Below, in pieces: positions 1 through 8,880 of a DNA stretch of 11,006 nt (position 1 is its first letter; the number at the start of each line of letters is the position of its first letter). Source of the DNA: Dichomitus squalens LYAD-421 SS1 (taxonomy: Eukaryota > Basidiomycota > Agaricomycetes > Polyporales > Polyporaceae); assembly GCF_000275845.1 (NCBI RefSeq), contig NW_006766941.1:191662-202667 (forward strand). The letters run 5' to 3'. The translations under genes were made by a program, and so were the position numbers. Under the pieces are notes generated by a model that saw only the letters and a list, made by a program, of their open reading frames with translations, was not told the DNA's origin and did not search any database.

Positions 1-229
1 ATATTTGGGACTCTCTGCTCGTGTACTATAGCTATGCTTCCGGACTCTTCTGGTACTGTCTAGGACAATCCGTACTACTCCAGAACGGTCTAGATAGGTC
101 TATGCCTTACTCATCTCTTACTCATCCTATGGTGCGATACGTCGCAATTCTTTCACCATTGTATTATTCATCGCACTATGGTACATGTGACTAACCACTC
201 TTCGATTAGTCATGGACACTTCTCTGTAG

Positions 230-236
230 TATATAA
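230..236 (+). promoter_or_regulatory. TATA-box-like TATATAA
   Basis: TATATAA sits in an otherwise gene-free stretch and is followed by CT-rich sequence. It would suit a transposon promoter, but no downstream gene is recognisable, so activity is unknown. Confidence 0.25.
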
Positions 237-263
237 GGACTTCAGATTGCGTCCTCCCTCTTC

Positions 264-421
264 AGTCTTTCCTTACTGACTGAAGAGTGAGTACTTCATT
301 ACATCTACCTCTAACTTGTAGTTACTTACTTAACCTTTGTAGTCTTGCTTCGACTCTAGGTACAGTTGGTTACTGCAATATAGTCTTTCCTTACTGACTG
401 AAGATCTTGCTTCGACTCTAG
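264..421. repeat. Two duplicated short segments (23-mer and 17-mer)
   Basis: A 23-nt segment beginning AGTCTTTCC occurs exactly at 264-286 and 382-404. A 17-nt segment, TCTTGCTTCGACTCTAG, occurs exactly at 343-359 and 405-421. In the right-hand pair the two segments abut; in the left-hand pair 56 nt separate them. The first copy of the 23-mer can also fold: TCTTCAGTC (259-267) pairs with GACTGAAGA (278-286) around a 10-nt loop. This looks like partial tandem duplication. Confidence 0.75.
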
Positions 422-1078
422 TCGGATCTAATCCTTGTCTTCACAGCCCCGAGTTTATCATCGGGACAGTCAAATGTTGTCGCTCATCCCAAACCATCCC
501 CTACCTGTGCAGCCCATATCGGACAATGCCATTATGTATGGTACACAACAAGGCATTGCACGCCTAAGTTTCATGGTAATCCAACTATGTGTGAGAGGGA
601 TCGGGGACAATCATTCCAAATTTCTCTTATCGCACGTCCCTCGGTCCTCGGGAGAGCGCTTAATTCCCTTGTATGGAACGAAATTGCTGTTGCCGAGGAT
701 AGCCGAACCCGGATATGGTATGTGGACATCTAAACGCCCGATTGCTTGAGCGCAAGAACTACCCTTCCACACTGTGTCGATGACTATCAGGGCTCAGTGT
801 CAAAATCTCACCATATAAAGTTGCTGAGAGAAGGAGATATATGTCGCCTTGTTGTACACCAGAAATGGGGCACGCCCATGGGCACGGTGAGTATAGATTT
901 GGGCGGGAACCAGTCCCAGATTTGGTTTTCGTGTAAATCTTGTACAGAAACTGGGCTGGTGACTTCACTTCTGGGTCGCCTCTGATGAAATCTGAGGAGA
1001 GGTGAGCTGTAAGAAGTCTATATAGATATATACAAAAACCTGAGGCAGTAGGATAGAGGGAGGGTCAGAAAACGCGCA

Positions 1079-1111
1079 GTGTCCCGAGGACCCATGGTGT
1101 CCCGAGGACCC
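1079..1111. repeat. Tandem repeat, GTGTCCCGAGGACCC twice
   Basis: GTGTCCCGAGGACCC occurs exactly at 1079-1093 and 1097-1111, a period of 18. Each copy contains the perfect palindrome GTCCCGAGGAC with a one-base centre except for the central base, so each copy is itself inverted-repeat-like (GTCC...GGAC). No function is assigned. Confidence 0.75.
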
Positions 1112-1231
1112 GTGTATGACTGTATACATGAAACAGTTGTTGTATGGAAGGGTTGGCAAATCGACGTCGGATGGCCATTCTATATACAAAAAGTGATCAT
1201 CGATGCATGAAATCGAGCGTGGATAGACGCC

Positions 1232-1252
1232 GAGCTGTCATCGCGACAGCTC
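1232..1252. repeat. Perfect 8-bp stem hairpin
   Basis: GAGCTGTC (1232-1239) and GACAGCTC (1245-1252) are exact reverse complements around a 5-nt loop, ATCGC. A. short repeated GGCAAAAG motif follows at about 1262-1290. It lies about 220 nt beyond the stop codon of the minus-strand BTB gene, so it could fall in that transcript's tail, but its role is unknown. Confidence 0.6.
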
Positions 1253-1468
1253 TAAAACGATGGCAAAAGATGGCATTCGCTGGCAAAAGCCACAAATCGT
1301 AGGAAATAGGGAAGGTTCTCACTGGGGCTCAAATTCCCCCCCATCCATGACGCATATATACGGCGCAATGACGGTGTTTCGTTGTATCTCTAGACCTCCC
1401 GGTCGTTTTGTATAGTATCATATCTACAAAGACCTCTCTGGAGCGGCGCAAGATCCTTCCAACTCTGA

Positions 1469-3151
1469 TCATATCTCGAGTTCTACCTATAAAATATACC
1501 CGCGAGCCAATATCAGCCTTCAGCATTCGAGCTTCGATGATGACATTGGTCGCAGTGACAAGTTCCTTACCTCGCTCAAGCTTTTCATAAGTTGCTGCAA
1601 CCCCTTCTGGATGTTCAGAAGGTCTTCTGCTACGATCTGACAATCCTCGCACCACACTTCGGGGCCCGTGCCTGAATCGTCCCCGACGGCCCGAGTCGCC
1701 TCGGTGAACAACTCGGACAGCGTCGGTGTAGTTGATCCAGGTCGTGAACGGAGGCGTGAGGATAGATCTTTGAGATAGCGGGTGAGCCAAGGTTCCGGGC
1801 TCGAGGTCGGTCTGCAGCTCCTCTTTGCCGCCTTTTTCTTCTTCCCTCCCGGCAGCGATGGCTCCACAGGGCAGGACTCGGGGACTACCATCTCGACCGG
1901 TTTCGGAGAAACGAGAGATGTAGAGATCTTCGTGGACTCCTCCTTCGCCACCGCGCGACACTTCTCGTAGTAGAGGAGGAGGCGATGGTACGCGAGGGCA
2001 GGGGTGCTTTCTAGTTCCTCCACGTACACTCCGTCGAGGACCTGATTCAGCATGCATCGAGCAGCCTCCTTCGCGCTAAGTATATGGCCGGCGCGAATTG
2101 CATGGCAGTATGCGCGAAGAGCGTCTGTAGAGGCAATGGCCTGCCAGAAGGACCATACGGCGGGCTGTTCGGAATCGAGGCTATATTTGTCTATGGAGAC
2201 AAGGACCGCTGTGAGATCCCCGACATCCTTGGGGAGGGAGACGTCGGAAGGGGAGGGATATATGAGTCGAAGCATAGCGTGTAACACAATCGCGGCTTCG
2301 TCAAATTGTACAACGGGGAGTGCGGATTCCTCGTGAGACCCTCCCTTCGGCAGGGGCTTTACAGCAGCAACAACCTTCTGTCGTAGCGATGGCGATGCAA
2401 GGGAAAGGACGGTCGTATGAGTACGGAATTCGATGCCATCCTCAGAGCGGCAAATGAGATCGGGGGCGGGGTTCTCCGCAAGCACACAACCCTCCATTTC
2501 GGACAACGGCCGTAACGATGGCAGAAGGGAATGCCGGAGGGAAGTTGCGTGGGGGTTGAGGAACTTGAACCCCCGTGGAACCTTGCGCTGCAGCCGGTGG
2601 TATTCGCGAAGGCGGAAATAGTCTGCAGCTGTGATCCCACTCATGTCTCCCAAAACAGTGAAGTCAGGAGGTGCAAGCGACATATTCTGCGCAGCGCAGT
2701 ACGCTACGCTTTCGAGGTCGAGCCTGCATCCGACGCCCCAGATCTCGAGCGGGCAATATGGAGCAAGAGCGTCGAGTTCCTCCGTTAGCATCGTAATAGG
2801 CAATTCCATCTCGAATTTCAATGCAGCGCTGAGAGCAAGTTCGATCTCCTCGAGGGATCGCTCCTTCGTCTTGTTGATGGGGTAGCAGATACGGAGCAAT
2901 GGATCGAGGGCTTTGCTGGTTTCGCTGATATCGATGATAGGGCGGCCGTACTTCAGCTGCTGTTGGTCGACAGGGGGTTGTGGAACCTCGAACATGCTCT
3001 CGAAGAACGGCGACGCAGCCATAAGGATTTGGCTGTAGACGTGGAAGTCGACGTGATCGGACGTGCGGAGGATGATGTCTGCATTGGCCTTATCGAAGGG
3101 ATACGAGGCAGTGGTCGGCTGGGGAGTAGTTGCTGAGACGCTGTTCGACAT
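1469..3151 (-). CDS. Two-BTB-domain protein (fungal BTB/POZ family)
   Basis: I see two BTB/POZ domains in one 532-aa protein. The first, about residues 17-130, opens with YPFDKANADIIL and has the SQILMAASPFFESMF core. The second, about 225-330, opens with PDLICRSEDGIEF and the TTVLSLASP core. Each is followed by a helical extension. A basic patch, GGKKKKAAKRS (about 435-445), could act in nuclear import. The tail has a CxxC (C501, C504). BTB domains mediate dimerisation and often cullin-3 or transcription-factor contacts; the role of this large fungal family is unknown. The main exon is 3151-1571. I infer a final 84-nt intron (1570-1487: GTAAGG donor, GCTGAT branch-like site, TTTATAG acceptor) and a last exon at 1486-1469 ending VELEI. 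Without splicing the frame would stop at 1520, ending KLEC. The spliced tail is preferred because a similar short ending (DEVRF) closes the paralogue at 6519-8158. Confidence 0.82.
1487..1570 (-). other. Inferred intron in the BTB gene
   Basis: On the minus strand GAG|GTAAGG begins and TTTTATAG|GTAGAA ends an 84-nt intron, with GCTGAT about 25-30 nt before the acceptor as a possible branch point. Removing it keeps the frame (phase 0) and adds VELEI before a TGA stop. Intron use is inferred, not shown. Confidence 0.6.
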
Positions 3152-3593
3152 GGGTGTCTAGTGCTGATAAGGGTCAACGCTGTGAGCGGACGTAGGAGTG
3201 TCCTGAAGCACGGTCGTTGAGTGCGAAGAAGGGAATGCAGGCTGGAAGAGTCCTCGTGTGTTACACGCGCTACCGCAGCACGCGACTTAGGCTTCTCAGA
3301 AGACTCCTGACCTCTACGTTATACGTACTGACAATCAGACTCTAGAGCTGGAACAAGTCCTTAAACGTCTCTTGAACGGCGTTCTTCTCCTCATATTCCT
3401 GTGTCAGACTACATCGCAGAGTCAGCATCAGAACAGTTAGAGGACACGTATCAGAGAGCCCACCGCTATCATCTAATTCCAGCCATTGAACAAACCACCA
3501 TATTCATTCCTACACTTTCGGTCTCACAATATGCACTGATCTGACACACATCCTTCCATCCATTCAAGGCCAGGTCCCAGTCAGAATCACAGA
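3152..3593. other. Intergenic: BTB gene promoter and VPS9-gene 3' region
   Basis: This 442-bp gap lies between the start codon of the minus-strand BTB gene and the stop codon of the upstream minus-strand VPS9 gene. It should hold the promoter and leader of the first and the 3' untranslated region of the second. I see no TATA box near the BTB start, no clear polyadenylation hexamer and no open frame of note. Confidence 0.55.
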
Positions 3594-6319
3594 CTAACCC
3601 CCACTACTCATCTCCAACAGCGCCTCGATGCTCCTCCCCAAGTCGCCCTCATTCGCCTCCAACACCCACTCCACGACCTCGATATCCGTCGTAGGGAAGA
3701 TCTGCCGCAGCGTCTCCTTCGCCGCCACCGCCGCCTTCTCGTGCGCCCGGTCGATCTCCTCCTGCAGTCCCGCCAAGTCCAAGTTCGGCGAAGGTGTCCG
3801 GGAAACGTGCGGAGGGCTGCCCGCCTGCAACGCCTGCACGCGCGGCGGCTGGAGCAGACCGGTCGTTGTCGCGTGGGGGGGCGCCTGCGATGGCCCGATC
3901 GCGAGTGGTTGGTTGGTGTACGGTCCGAGGCTCTGCGCGCGATAGCGGGACGGGGTCTCTTCGGGTGGCTGTGGGATGTACGGGAACTGTGCGGACGAGG
4001 CGGAATGGATGCTGGGCTGCGGCGAGCCTCGACGTACGCGAGGCTTGTACGGGGTCTGTATAGATTGGTACTCGACCTGCCCGCCTGGCCCAACTGGAGT
4101 CTGCGGATAGTTCTGAGGATACGCCGAGTGCCCGTCCTGTTCGTACAGCTGCTGTTGCTGCTGTTCGCGGCCGAGCTCAAGCGGGGCGAACGGCCCGGGA
4201 AGGTAAGACAGAGTGTCTTCCGCGCCGTCGAGGACCTCGTTGAATATTCGACTGATGGCGCTGAGCGGTTTGGATATTGTGTCGCCTGTCTTCTGAAGGA
4301 ATCGACGCGCGTCTTCGCTGAGGGTCTGCGCGGGTGTTGGAAGGGAGAGAGGTTGTGCCGACTCCTCGCCAGCGTGCGCACTGGATGCGCTAGTTGCGAC
4401 GGGAGGGGTGCTGATTCCAGATCCGGGTCCTGGTGTAAAGCCGCGTTCAGGGGTCTGAGAGCCTGTACTGGGAAGTGATTGGATAGCTTCCTCGACATTC
4501 CTATATAGATGAGACATCAGGAGTATTAGAGACTGTAGATAGCTGGATGACGTACTTCTCAAATTCCTCCTGAGTGATGTTAGATAGCGATGTATGGTCC
4601 ATAGTCTCTATGAACGATACAGCACCCATCTGAAGGCACCATATCAGAACAGGGCAGACATCGCGGATCAGGCCACGTACCAAGCTGGAGAGGTAGTAGC
4701 CTGCCTCGCTCTGTAGCTTTGTTGGATTTCGGAACCTATTGATAAACCTGACGGTCGACAACTGTTAGACTCACATATATAGACTCGCAAGAATCTAACT
4801 GACTCGACGTTGGAGAGCAGATGTGGAGGGTTCGCCTTGATCACCACGTAGATCAAAATGGGGATGAAACTGTCTGCGCTCTCGTCCTTGTGTAGATGAC
4901 GGATCAATCCTATTGGATACACTTCAGTTTAGCTCGGGACCTGAAACGAGGCGAGGCGGACCGAAGATGACCTTGCAGCAGTTCAGTATGCAGATAAGCT
5001 TGTCGCGAGGCGCCTTGTAGTGGTTGATCTTCAGTAGCTCTGTTGGACGCAGATTTTGTCAGTCATCACTTCCTGATGGTCGACGGTGCAACGGATACCT
5101 TGCTGAGCGAACATGAGGAACCCCTCGCTACCCTCTCCCTCCGGAACATCCAAGTGCTTAGCCTCTAGCCATCCAAACAATGCGATGCGTTGCTCCAATA
5201 CGCGATCTCGCTCGAGGTCATCTGTGGTGACCGGACGTGGCGGAACGGCGCGGGCAACTTGTGGTGTGAAAGTGCTGTGGAGTGATCAGGGGAGAGAGAC
5301 TGCAAATACGTATGTTTGCTCACAATTCATATAGCCTGTTCATGACCAGCTTCTCCATGCCCTCCATCGCATTGTCGAATTCGGCGTCTGACGCGTTCCT
5401 CCACACTTCGCATTCGCGCATCCGGAGCGAGATGAACTGAAATCAGGGTAAGTCGCGCGGGGACGAACAACTTGCGCAAAATCTCACATTCAGGAAGTCG
5501 TTGATCAGCTTGACTTGGTCGTTGACGGTGAATGTCCGTTTCGCGAAATTGCTCAAGAACCTGGTGGTCGTGAGTGAACTGAGACAGATGTGGCTGATAG
5601 CGAACGTACGACCGGAGGTACTTGGCGACAGGCTCAGCCCCCTTCATCTTCATCTGGTCTAGGAACCTCTGGAAGTCGAACTGTGGTGGATCCTGCTCCT
5701 TCCCTTTCCCAGGTGAGCTGCGTCCGCTGCCGCTAGCCACGGGGCCACTACTTGAACTCGGAGCATCTTGGATCGCACGTGCGTCCTGTGTAGATTGCTG
5801 TTGCGCGAAAGATGATATCGTTGCTGGCGAGGGCACTGCAGCCGCCGAGTCCAGAGAGCGTGGTCGCTGGCCGCGGGTCAAGGGAAGAGCAAACGTTCGC
5901 GCGAGCGCAGCAAGGGCGGGGAACGCGGGTATGGGGGAGGATGGACGATTTGGCGTGGAAGGAGTCTGCGGCATTGGACTCACTAGTTCCTTGGCGGGAA
6001 CAGGTGGCGGTAGTGGATGTCCTTCAGCATCCACCCATGCCTGCTGAGCCGCCTTCTCCTCCGCATTTGCCAACGGATCAAACTCGAGCAAGACCTCCTG
6101 CTTCACGGGCGGCCGCTCCGCGCTCTCCGTCGCGGGTGCAGCTGCGAGGCCCTGAGTAGCGTCGGCATCTAGTTGCGATATGTCCGGATCGATGCGCCCT
6201 TTGCTGATTTGTGTTGTGGGAGAGGATTCTTGCCATGGGTTAGACTCTGTCTCGGTTGCGGGTGCGTTATGTATTTGGACTTTACGGAGAGTGTCGCTTA
6301 GGGCTTCGTCCGTCGCCAT
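3594..6319 (-). CDS. vps9: Vps9/Rabex-5-type Rab5 guanine nucleotide exchange factor (VPS9 + CUE)
   Basis: Nine exons (6319-5610, 5560-5488, 5436-5324, 5274-5099, 5039-4962, 4909-4804, 4747-4681, 4629-4556, 4500-3594) join in frame to 767 aa. Residues 1-215 are low-complexity. About 225-300 form the helical bundle before the VPS9 domain (KYLRSFLSNFAKR; EGMEKLVMNRLYEF). The VPS9 core, about 320-466, includes ELLKINHYKAPRDKL and LIRHLHKDESADSFIPIL. D396, P400 and Y436 align with Rabex-5 catalytic D313, P317 and Y354; S439 stands where Rabex-5 has T357. About 467-715 is a Pro/Ser-rich linker with a short polyQ run. A CUE ubiquitin-binding domain ends the protein, with IFP at 733-735 and the LL pair at 760-761. 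By family, it loads GTP on Rab5/Vps21 GTPases at endosomes, with CUE binding ubiquitinated cargo. It is longer than yeast Vps9 because of the disordered segments. It shares a short divergent promoter with the next BTB gene. Confidence 0.94.
4910..4961 (-). other. VPS9-gene intron 5 with atypical GTCCGC donor
   Basis: The exon junction F|G|LIRH is fixed by the conserved VPS9 sequence, and puts the donor at GTCCGC, poor against the usual GTRNGT. The acceptor AATAG and the branch-like GCTAAAC about 20 nt upstream are strong. The other seven introns (49-59 nt) begin GTACGT (three), GTGAGA, GTGAGC, GTATCC and GTCAGT. Confidence 0.7.
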
Positions 6320-6518
6320 AGATGACGCTGGTCAAAGAAATAGACAGTTCGCGTGAAGGAGCTGGAGTACAGGTGAAATGCGAAGGAGAGACCTATGTGG
6401 ACGTGAACATGATGCCTCACGGAACCCTGTTCGGTCAAGCACGCATAGACGCACGAGGGATCGGCAGCGCTGGCTGTGCCCAGCGTCCTTGACTCGTTCA
6501 TATACATGCGTCAAGGCC
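6320..6518. promoter_or_regulatory. Divergent promoter region between vps9 and the BTB gene
   Basis: Only 199 bp separate the minus-strand VPS9 start codon (6319) from the most likely plus-strand BTB start codon (6519), so both promoters must share or overlap it. No TATA box or clear operator is visible. The BTB start has GCC before the ATG, giving a purine at -3; the VPS9 start has T at -3 and so a weaker context. Confidence 0.55.
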
Positions 6519-8158
6519 ATGTCGTCTCCTCTCGCACACCCTTTCATTGACTCATCGGCAGATGTTGTCTTCATCTCGTCCGATAGAATTGCCTTTAATC
6601 TTCACCGAGTCATCTTATCGCTCGCATCCGACTTCTGTTCGCTCTCCCTCAGCCCGACCACCCTCCTTCGGGCGTGCAGTCTCAAACAGACAAAACATCG
6701 ACAGATGCAGAGCTAGACGGTCCTTCCGAGCTAGACGGTCCTTCCAAGATCTCATTGACGGAACCCAGCCAGGTCCTGGATACACTCTTCCGACTATGTT
6801 ATCCTCTCGACGATCCGCCACTGGACACGATCGATCACGTAGGTGCCGTGCTGGAGGCAGCGCTGAATTACGAGCTGCGCAAGGCGATCCAAATGACGTC
6901 CCGAAGGCTGCGCGAGCTGATCCCTTCTGCACCTCTTCGAGTCTATGCGATTGCATGCAAGCTTGCCCTCGAGGACGAGGCACGTGCCGCGGCAGTGGTC
7001 GTCCGTGAGACGAAGGTTCAGCACGAATATGTGGAGGAGCTCGAGGATATATCCATTGGCGCGTATCACCGCCTTCTCTACTTTTGCGAGACGGGTCGTG
7101 ACCCTGGAGGCCTCTTTTTCTCCCACCGTTCCTCCTCACACCGTTCGCACTCCCACCGTTCCTCCACAACGAAGAAGAAGAGGAGGGGCAAGCCTGCTAA
7201 ACCCGCCCCCGGAGGAGCCGACTCTCTTGCGACATCCGTCTCTGTTGCCCTACCACCGTCGTCACTATCGGGCACCACTACCCCTTCTCCGCCTCCAACG
7301 CGCTCCCGCGGCGCTTATCCCTTTGACCGTATAGATTGTGAAGTTGAGCTCGAGATGTCGGATGGAGTTCGCTTTGGTGTATCGAAGGATATGGTCTCTC
7401 TCTGCTCCCCGGTGCTCTACGCTCTCATTCGTGATCTTCCCGCCCCTGCTTGCGTACCAATACCCGAATCCAGTAAGGTGGCAGATATCATCTTACGCAT
7501 ATGCAGTCCGGTCGAAAGCCCTTCGGAGGGTATTAAAATCCTCGATCTTGACTCGGCTCTCGCCGCGGCTACGAAGTATAAGATGCCCACGGCCATCCAT
7601 TATCTCCAGGGGGCACTACTCGCTCGAGCAGAGACAGATGCGGCCACATCCCTACTCCTCTACGCCGTCGCCTGCCGCCATGGCATGCGCGATCTCGCTT
7701 TGGTCGCCGCGAAGCGTACGTTCCGCATGGAGATCACCAGCAATCTATATCCGAAACTCGAAGCCATCGATATCTCCGCAGGTTATCTCCACCGCCTTCT
7801 CGAGTACCGTCGGCGCTGTCGGGACGCCGTACGGGCGATCCTCAACGTCAATAAAACCGACTGGATCGACCGCGGCTGGCAGACAAGTCTCGCGGCATGC
7901 TGTTCGAGAACTCGTAATGCATTGCCGTGCTGGTATGGGAAATACGTCGATAAGATGGTAGGGGAGGGCTGGCCTGGCCCTGCGTCAGTTATGAAGCAGG
8001 AGGTTCTCCACGCAGCACTCATGACCTCATCCTACTACGATTGCAGCTATTGCCACCGTGAAAACGGTGCTATCCTCCTGTTTCAATTCGGCCAATACGT
8101 AGCAGAGACTATGCTGAAACTCGAGGACGAGGTGCGATTTTTTGTGCAAGCTGTTTGA
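6519..8158 (+). pseudogene. Two-BTB-domain protein gene with frameshift in the first BTB domain
   Basis: The likely start is ATG 6519 (MSSPLAHPFIDSSADVVF), because family members place the first BTB motif close to the N-terminus. The BTB core runs in frame to LSLASDF at about 6635. The homologous continuation (FALPQPDHPPSG) is then in the frame starting one base earlier, which stays open to TGA at 8158. The change fits a loss of 1+3k bases near 6636. In the original frame translation would stop at 6714. The second frame has no ATG before about 6890; GTG 6674 is not a plausible nuclear start. The rest is intact: end of BTB1 (FRLCYPLDDPPL), a basic His/Ser/Arg/Lys linker (about 7120-7200), BTB2 from about 7312 (YPFDRIDCEVELEMSDG), and a tail with CSYC and LEDEVRF. 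A 44-nt intron at 6609-6652 would also restore frame but would delete the conserved core, so I disfavour it. A sequencing error is possible. Confidence 0.75.
6710..6745 (+). repeat. Perfect 18-bp tandem duplication inside the BTB gene
   Basis: GAGCTAGACGGTCCTTCC occurs twice back to back at 6710-6727 and 6728-6745, encoding ELDGPS twice in the downstream frame. It keeps the frame and lies in a variable loop of the first BTB domain, as expected of replication slippage. Confidence 0.9.
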
Positions 8159-8311
8159 TGGTGGGATACTGCTATTGACCACCTGGTTGGCCTGTCTAGG
8201 TCGCTTTGGAATGGCTTACCGAAGTAAACGTGGAGAAAGAATTGTAGTACATATATGGCGTTTTATGACGCATTAGACATCGCTAGTACTGCTGTTGAGC
8301 AATACTATCGC

Positions 8312-8347
8312 GACCCCAGTGTTCGGACAGACCCCAGTGTTCGGACA
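8312..8347 (+). repeat. 18-bp motif in tandem at the left end of the element
   Basis: GACCCCAGTGTTCGGACA occurs exactly at 8312-8329 and again at 8330-8347. The first copy is part of the 28-bp left arm. The second may be a duplicated transposase-binding site or the left end of a nested relative. Confidence 0.9.
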
Positions 8348-8794
8348 AACGACCGTATCTCCGTCATTGGCCACTCGATAAACTTGCAAGTTGGAAGGTA
8401 GGTGCCCATATGTGTTCCAAATAAGCAGCAAAAAGAACTGAATTTATATCATAAGCCCTTGGGGCGATCTTGCGGAAGGGAGTGGTGCAACCCTTCCCTA
8501 TCAAAGCTTCGGGAGTCTCGCTTCGTATCCCTCTTCGGGCGCTTCCATACAAATTTCGTGTACGTATTTCTACCTACGCATACCACTCACTACCCAATTT
8601 TCCGAGGCCTGCTCAGGGGAACACAGAGGAGAAACAAGAAGCAGCCCTCAAGGGTGTGACAATGCAGCCACAGTTTGACTCTCCGACTTGCTCGGGATGC
8701 TCGGCTAAGGCTCATCAAGCTGGAGAACGGGGATTCCCCGAAGACCGGCAGGTGTCGGCAAGCGTGACAGATCGTGACCTGCTGTGCGGAGAAT

Positions 8795-8812
8795 TGTCCG
8801 AACACTGGGGTC
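8795..8812 (-). repeat. Third copy of the 18-bp motif, inverted and internal
   Basis: TGTCCGAACACTGGGGTC is the exact reverse complement of the motif at 8312-8329 and 8330-8347, and matches the inner part of the right arm (8975-8992). Paired with 8330-8347 it would bound an inner unit of about 480 bp, flanked by CAG on both sides (8328-8330 and 8812-8814). Confidence 0.9.
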
Positions 8813-8880
8813 AGGCCCTGTATATCCTGTCTCCATTGCTCATGTCTCCTTCAATATGTCTCATGTTTGGCACGTAGTCT

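Larger units (their letters stand above)
1..434. repeat. Repeat-rich noncoding DNA, possibly a decayed LTR or other transposon remnant
   Basis: No credible coding region is visible. The stretch has a TATA-box-like TATATAA at 230-236, an inverted pair TGACTAA/TTAGTCA at 188-194 and 206-212, and two segments that each occur twice further right. A TATA box followed by repeated pyrimidine-rich leader sequence resembles the promoter part of a fungal LTR. No TG...CA ends, primer-binding site or polyprotein fragment could be identified, and the left edge lies outside the window. The LTR reading is inference; an ordinary intergenic repeat fits equally well. Confidence 0.3.
435..1468. other. Noncoding stretch, no gene recognised
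   Basis: The open frames here are at most about 100 codons, lack recognisable motifs and overlap each other on both strands, so they look like chance frames. The stretch carries a short tandem repeat at 1079-1111 and a perfect hairpin at 1232-1252. Its last part should contain the 3' untranslated region of the minus-strand BTB gene. Confidence 0.6.

Noticed and set aside
1329..2057. Minus-strand 242-codon open frame
   Set aside because: It overlaps the BTB gene in another frame, has a biased Arg/Gly/Pro composition and no domain.
3608..4498. Arg-rich minus-strand 296-codon frame and plus-strand 245-codon frame at 3741-4478
   Set aside because: Both lie over the last VPS9-gene exon, whose own frame carries a clear CUE domain; they are by-products of GC-rich coding sequence.
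6615..7169. Minus-strand 184-codon frame
   Set aside because: It is antisense to BTB coding sequence with no motif.
6674..8158. Reading the BTB gene from GTG 6674
   Set aside because: GTG is not a credible nuclear start, and homology extends upstream in another frame to ATG 6519.
8470..8877. 135-codon frame containing LSEHWG, also seen in the ORF at 8881
   Set aside because: The shared peptide is only the translation of the 18-bp repeat (8795 and 8975), not protein homology.
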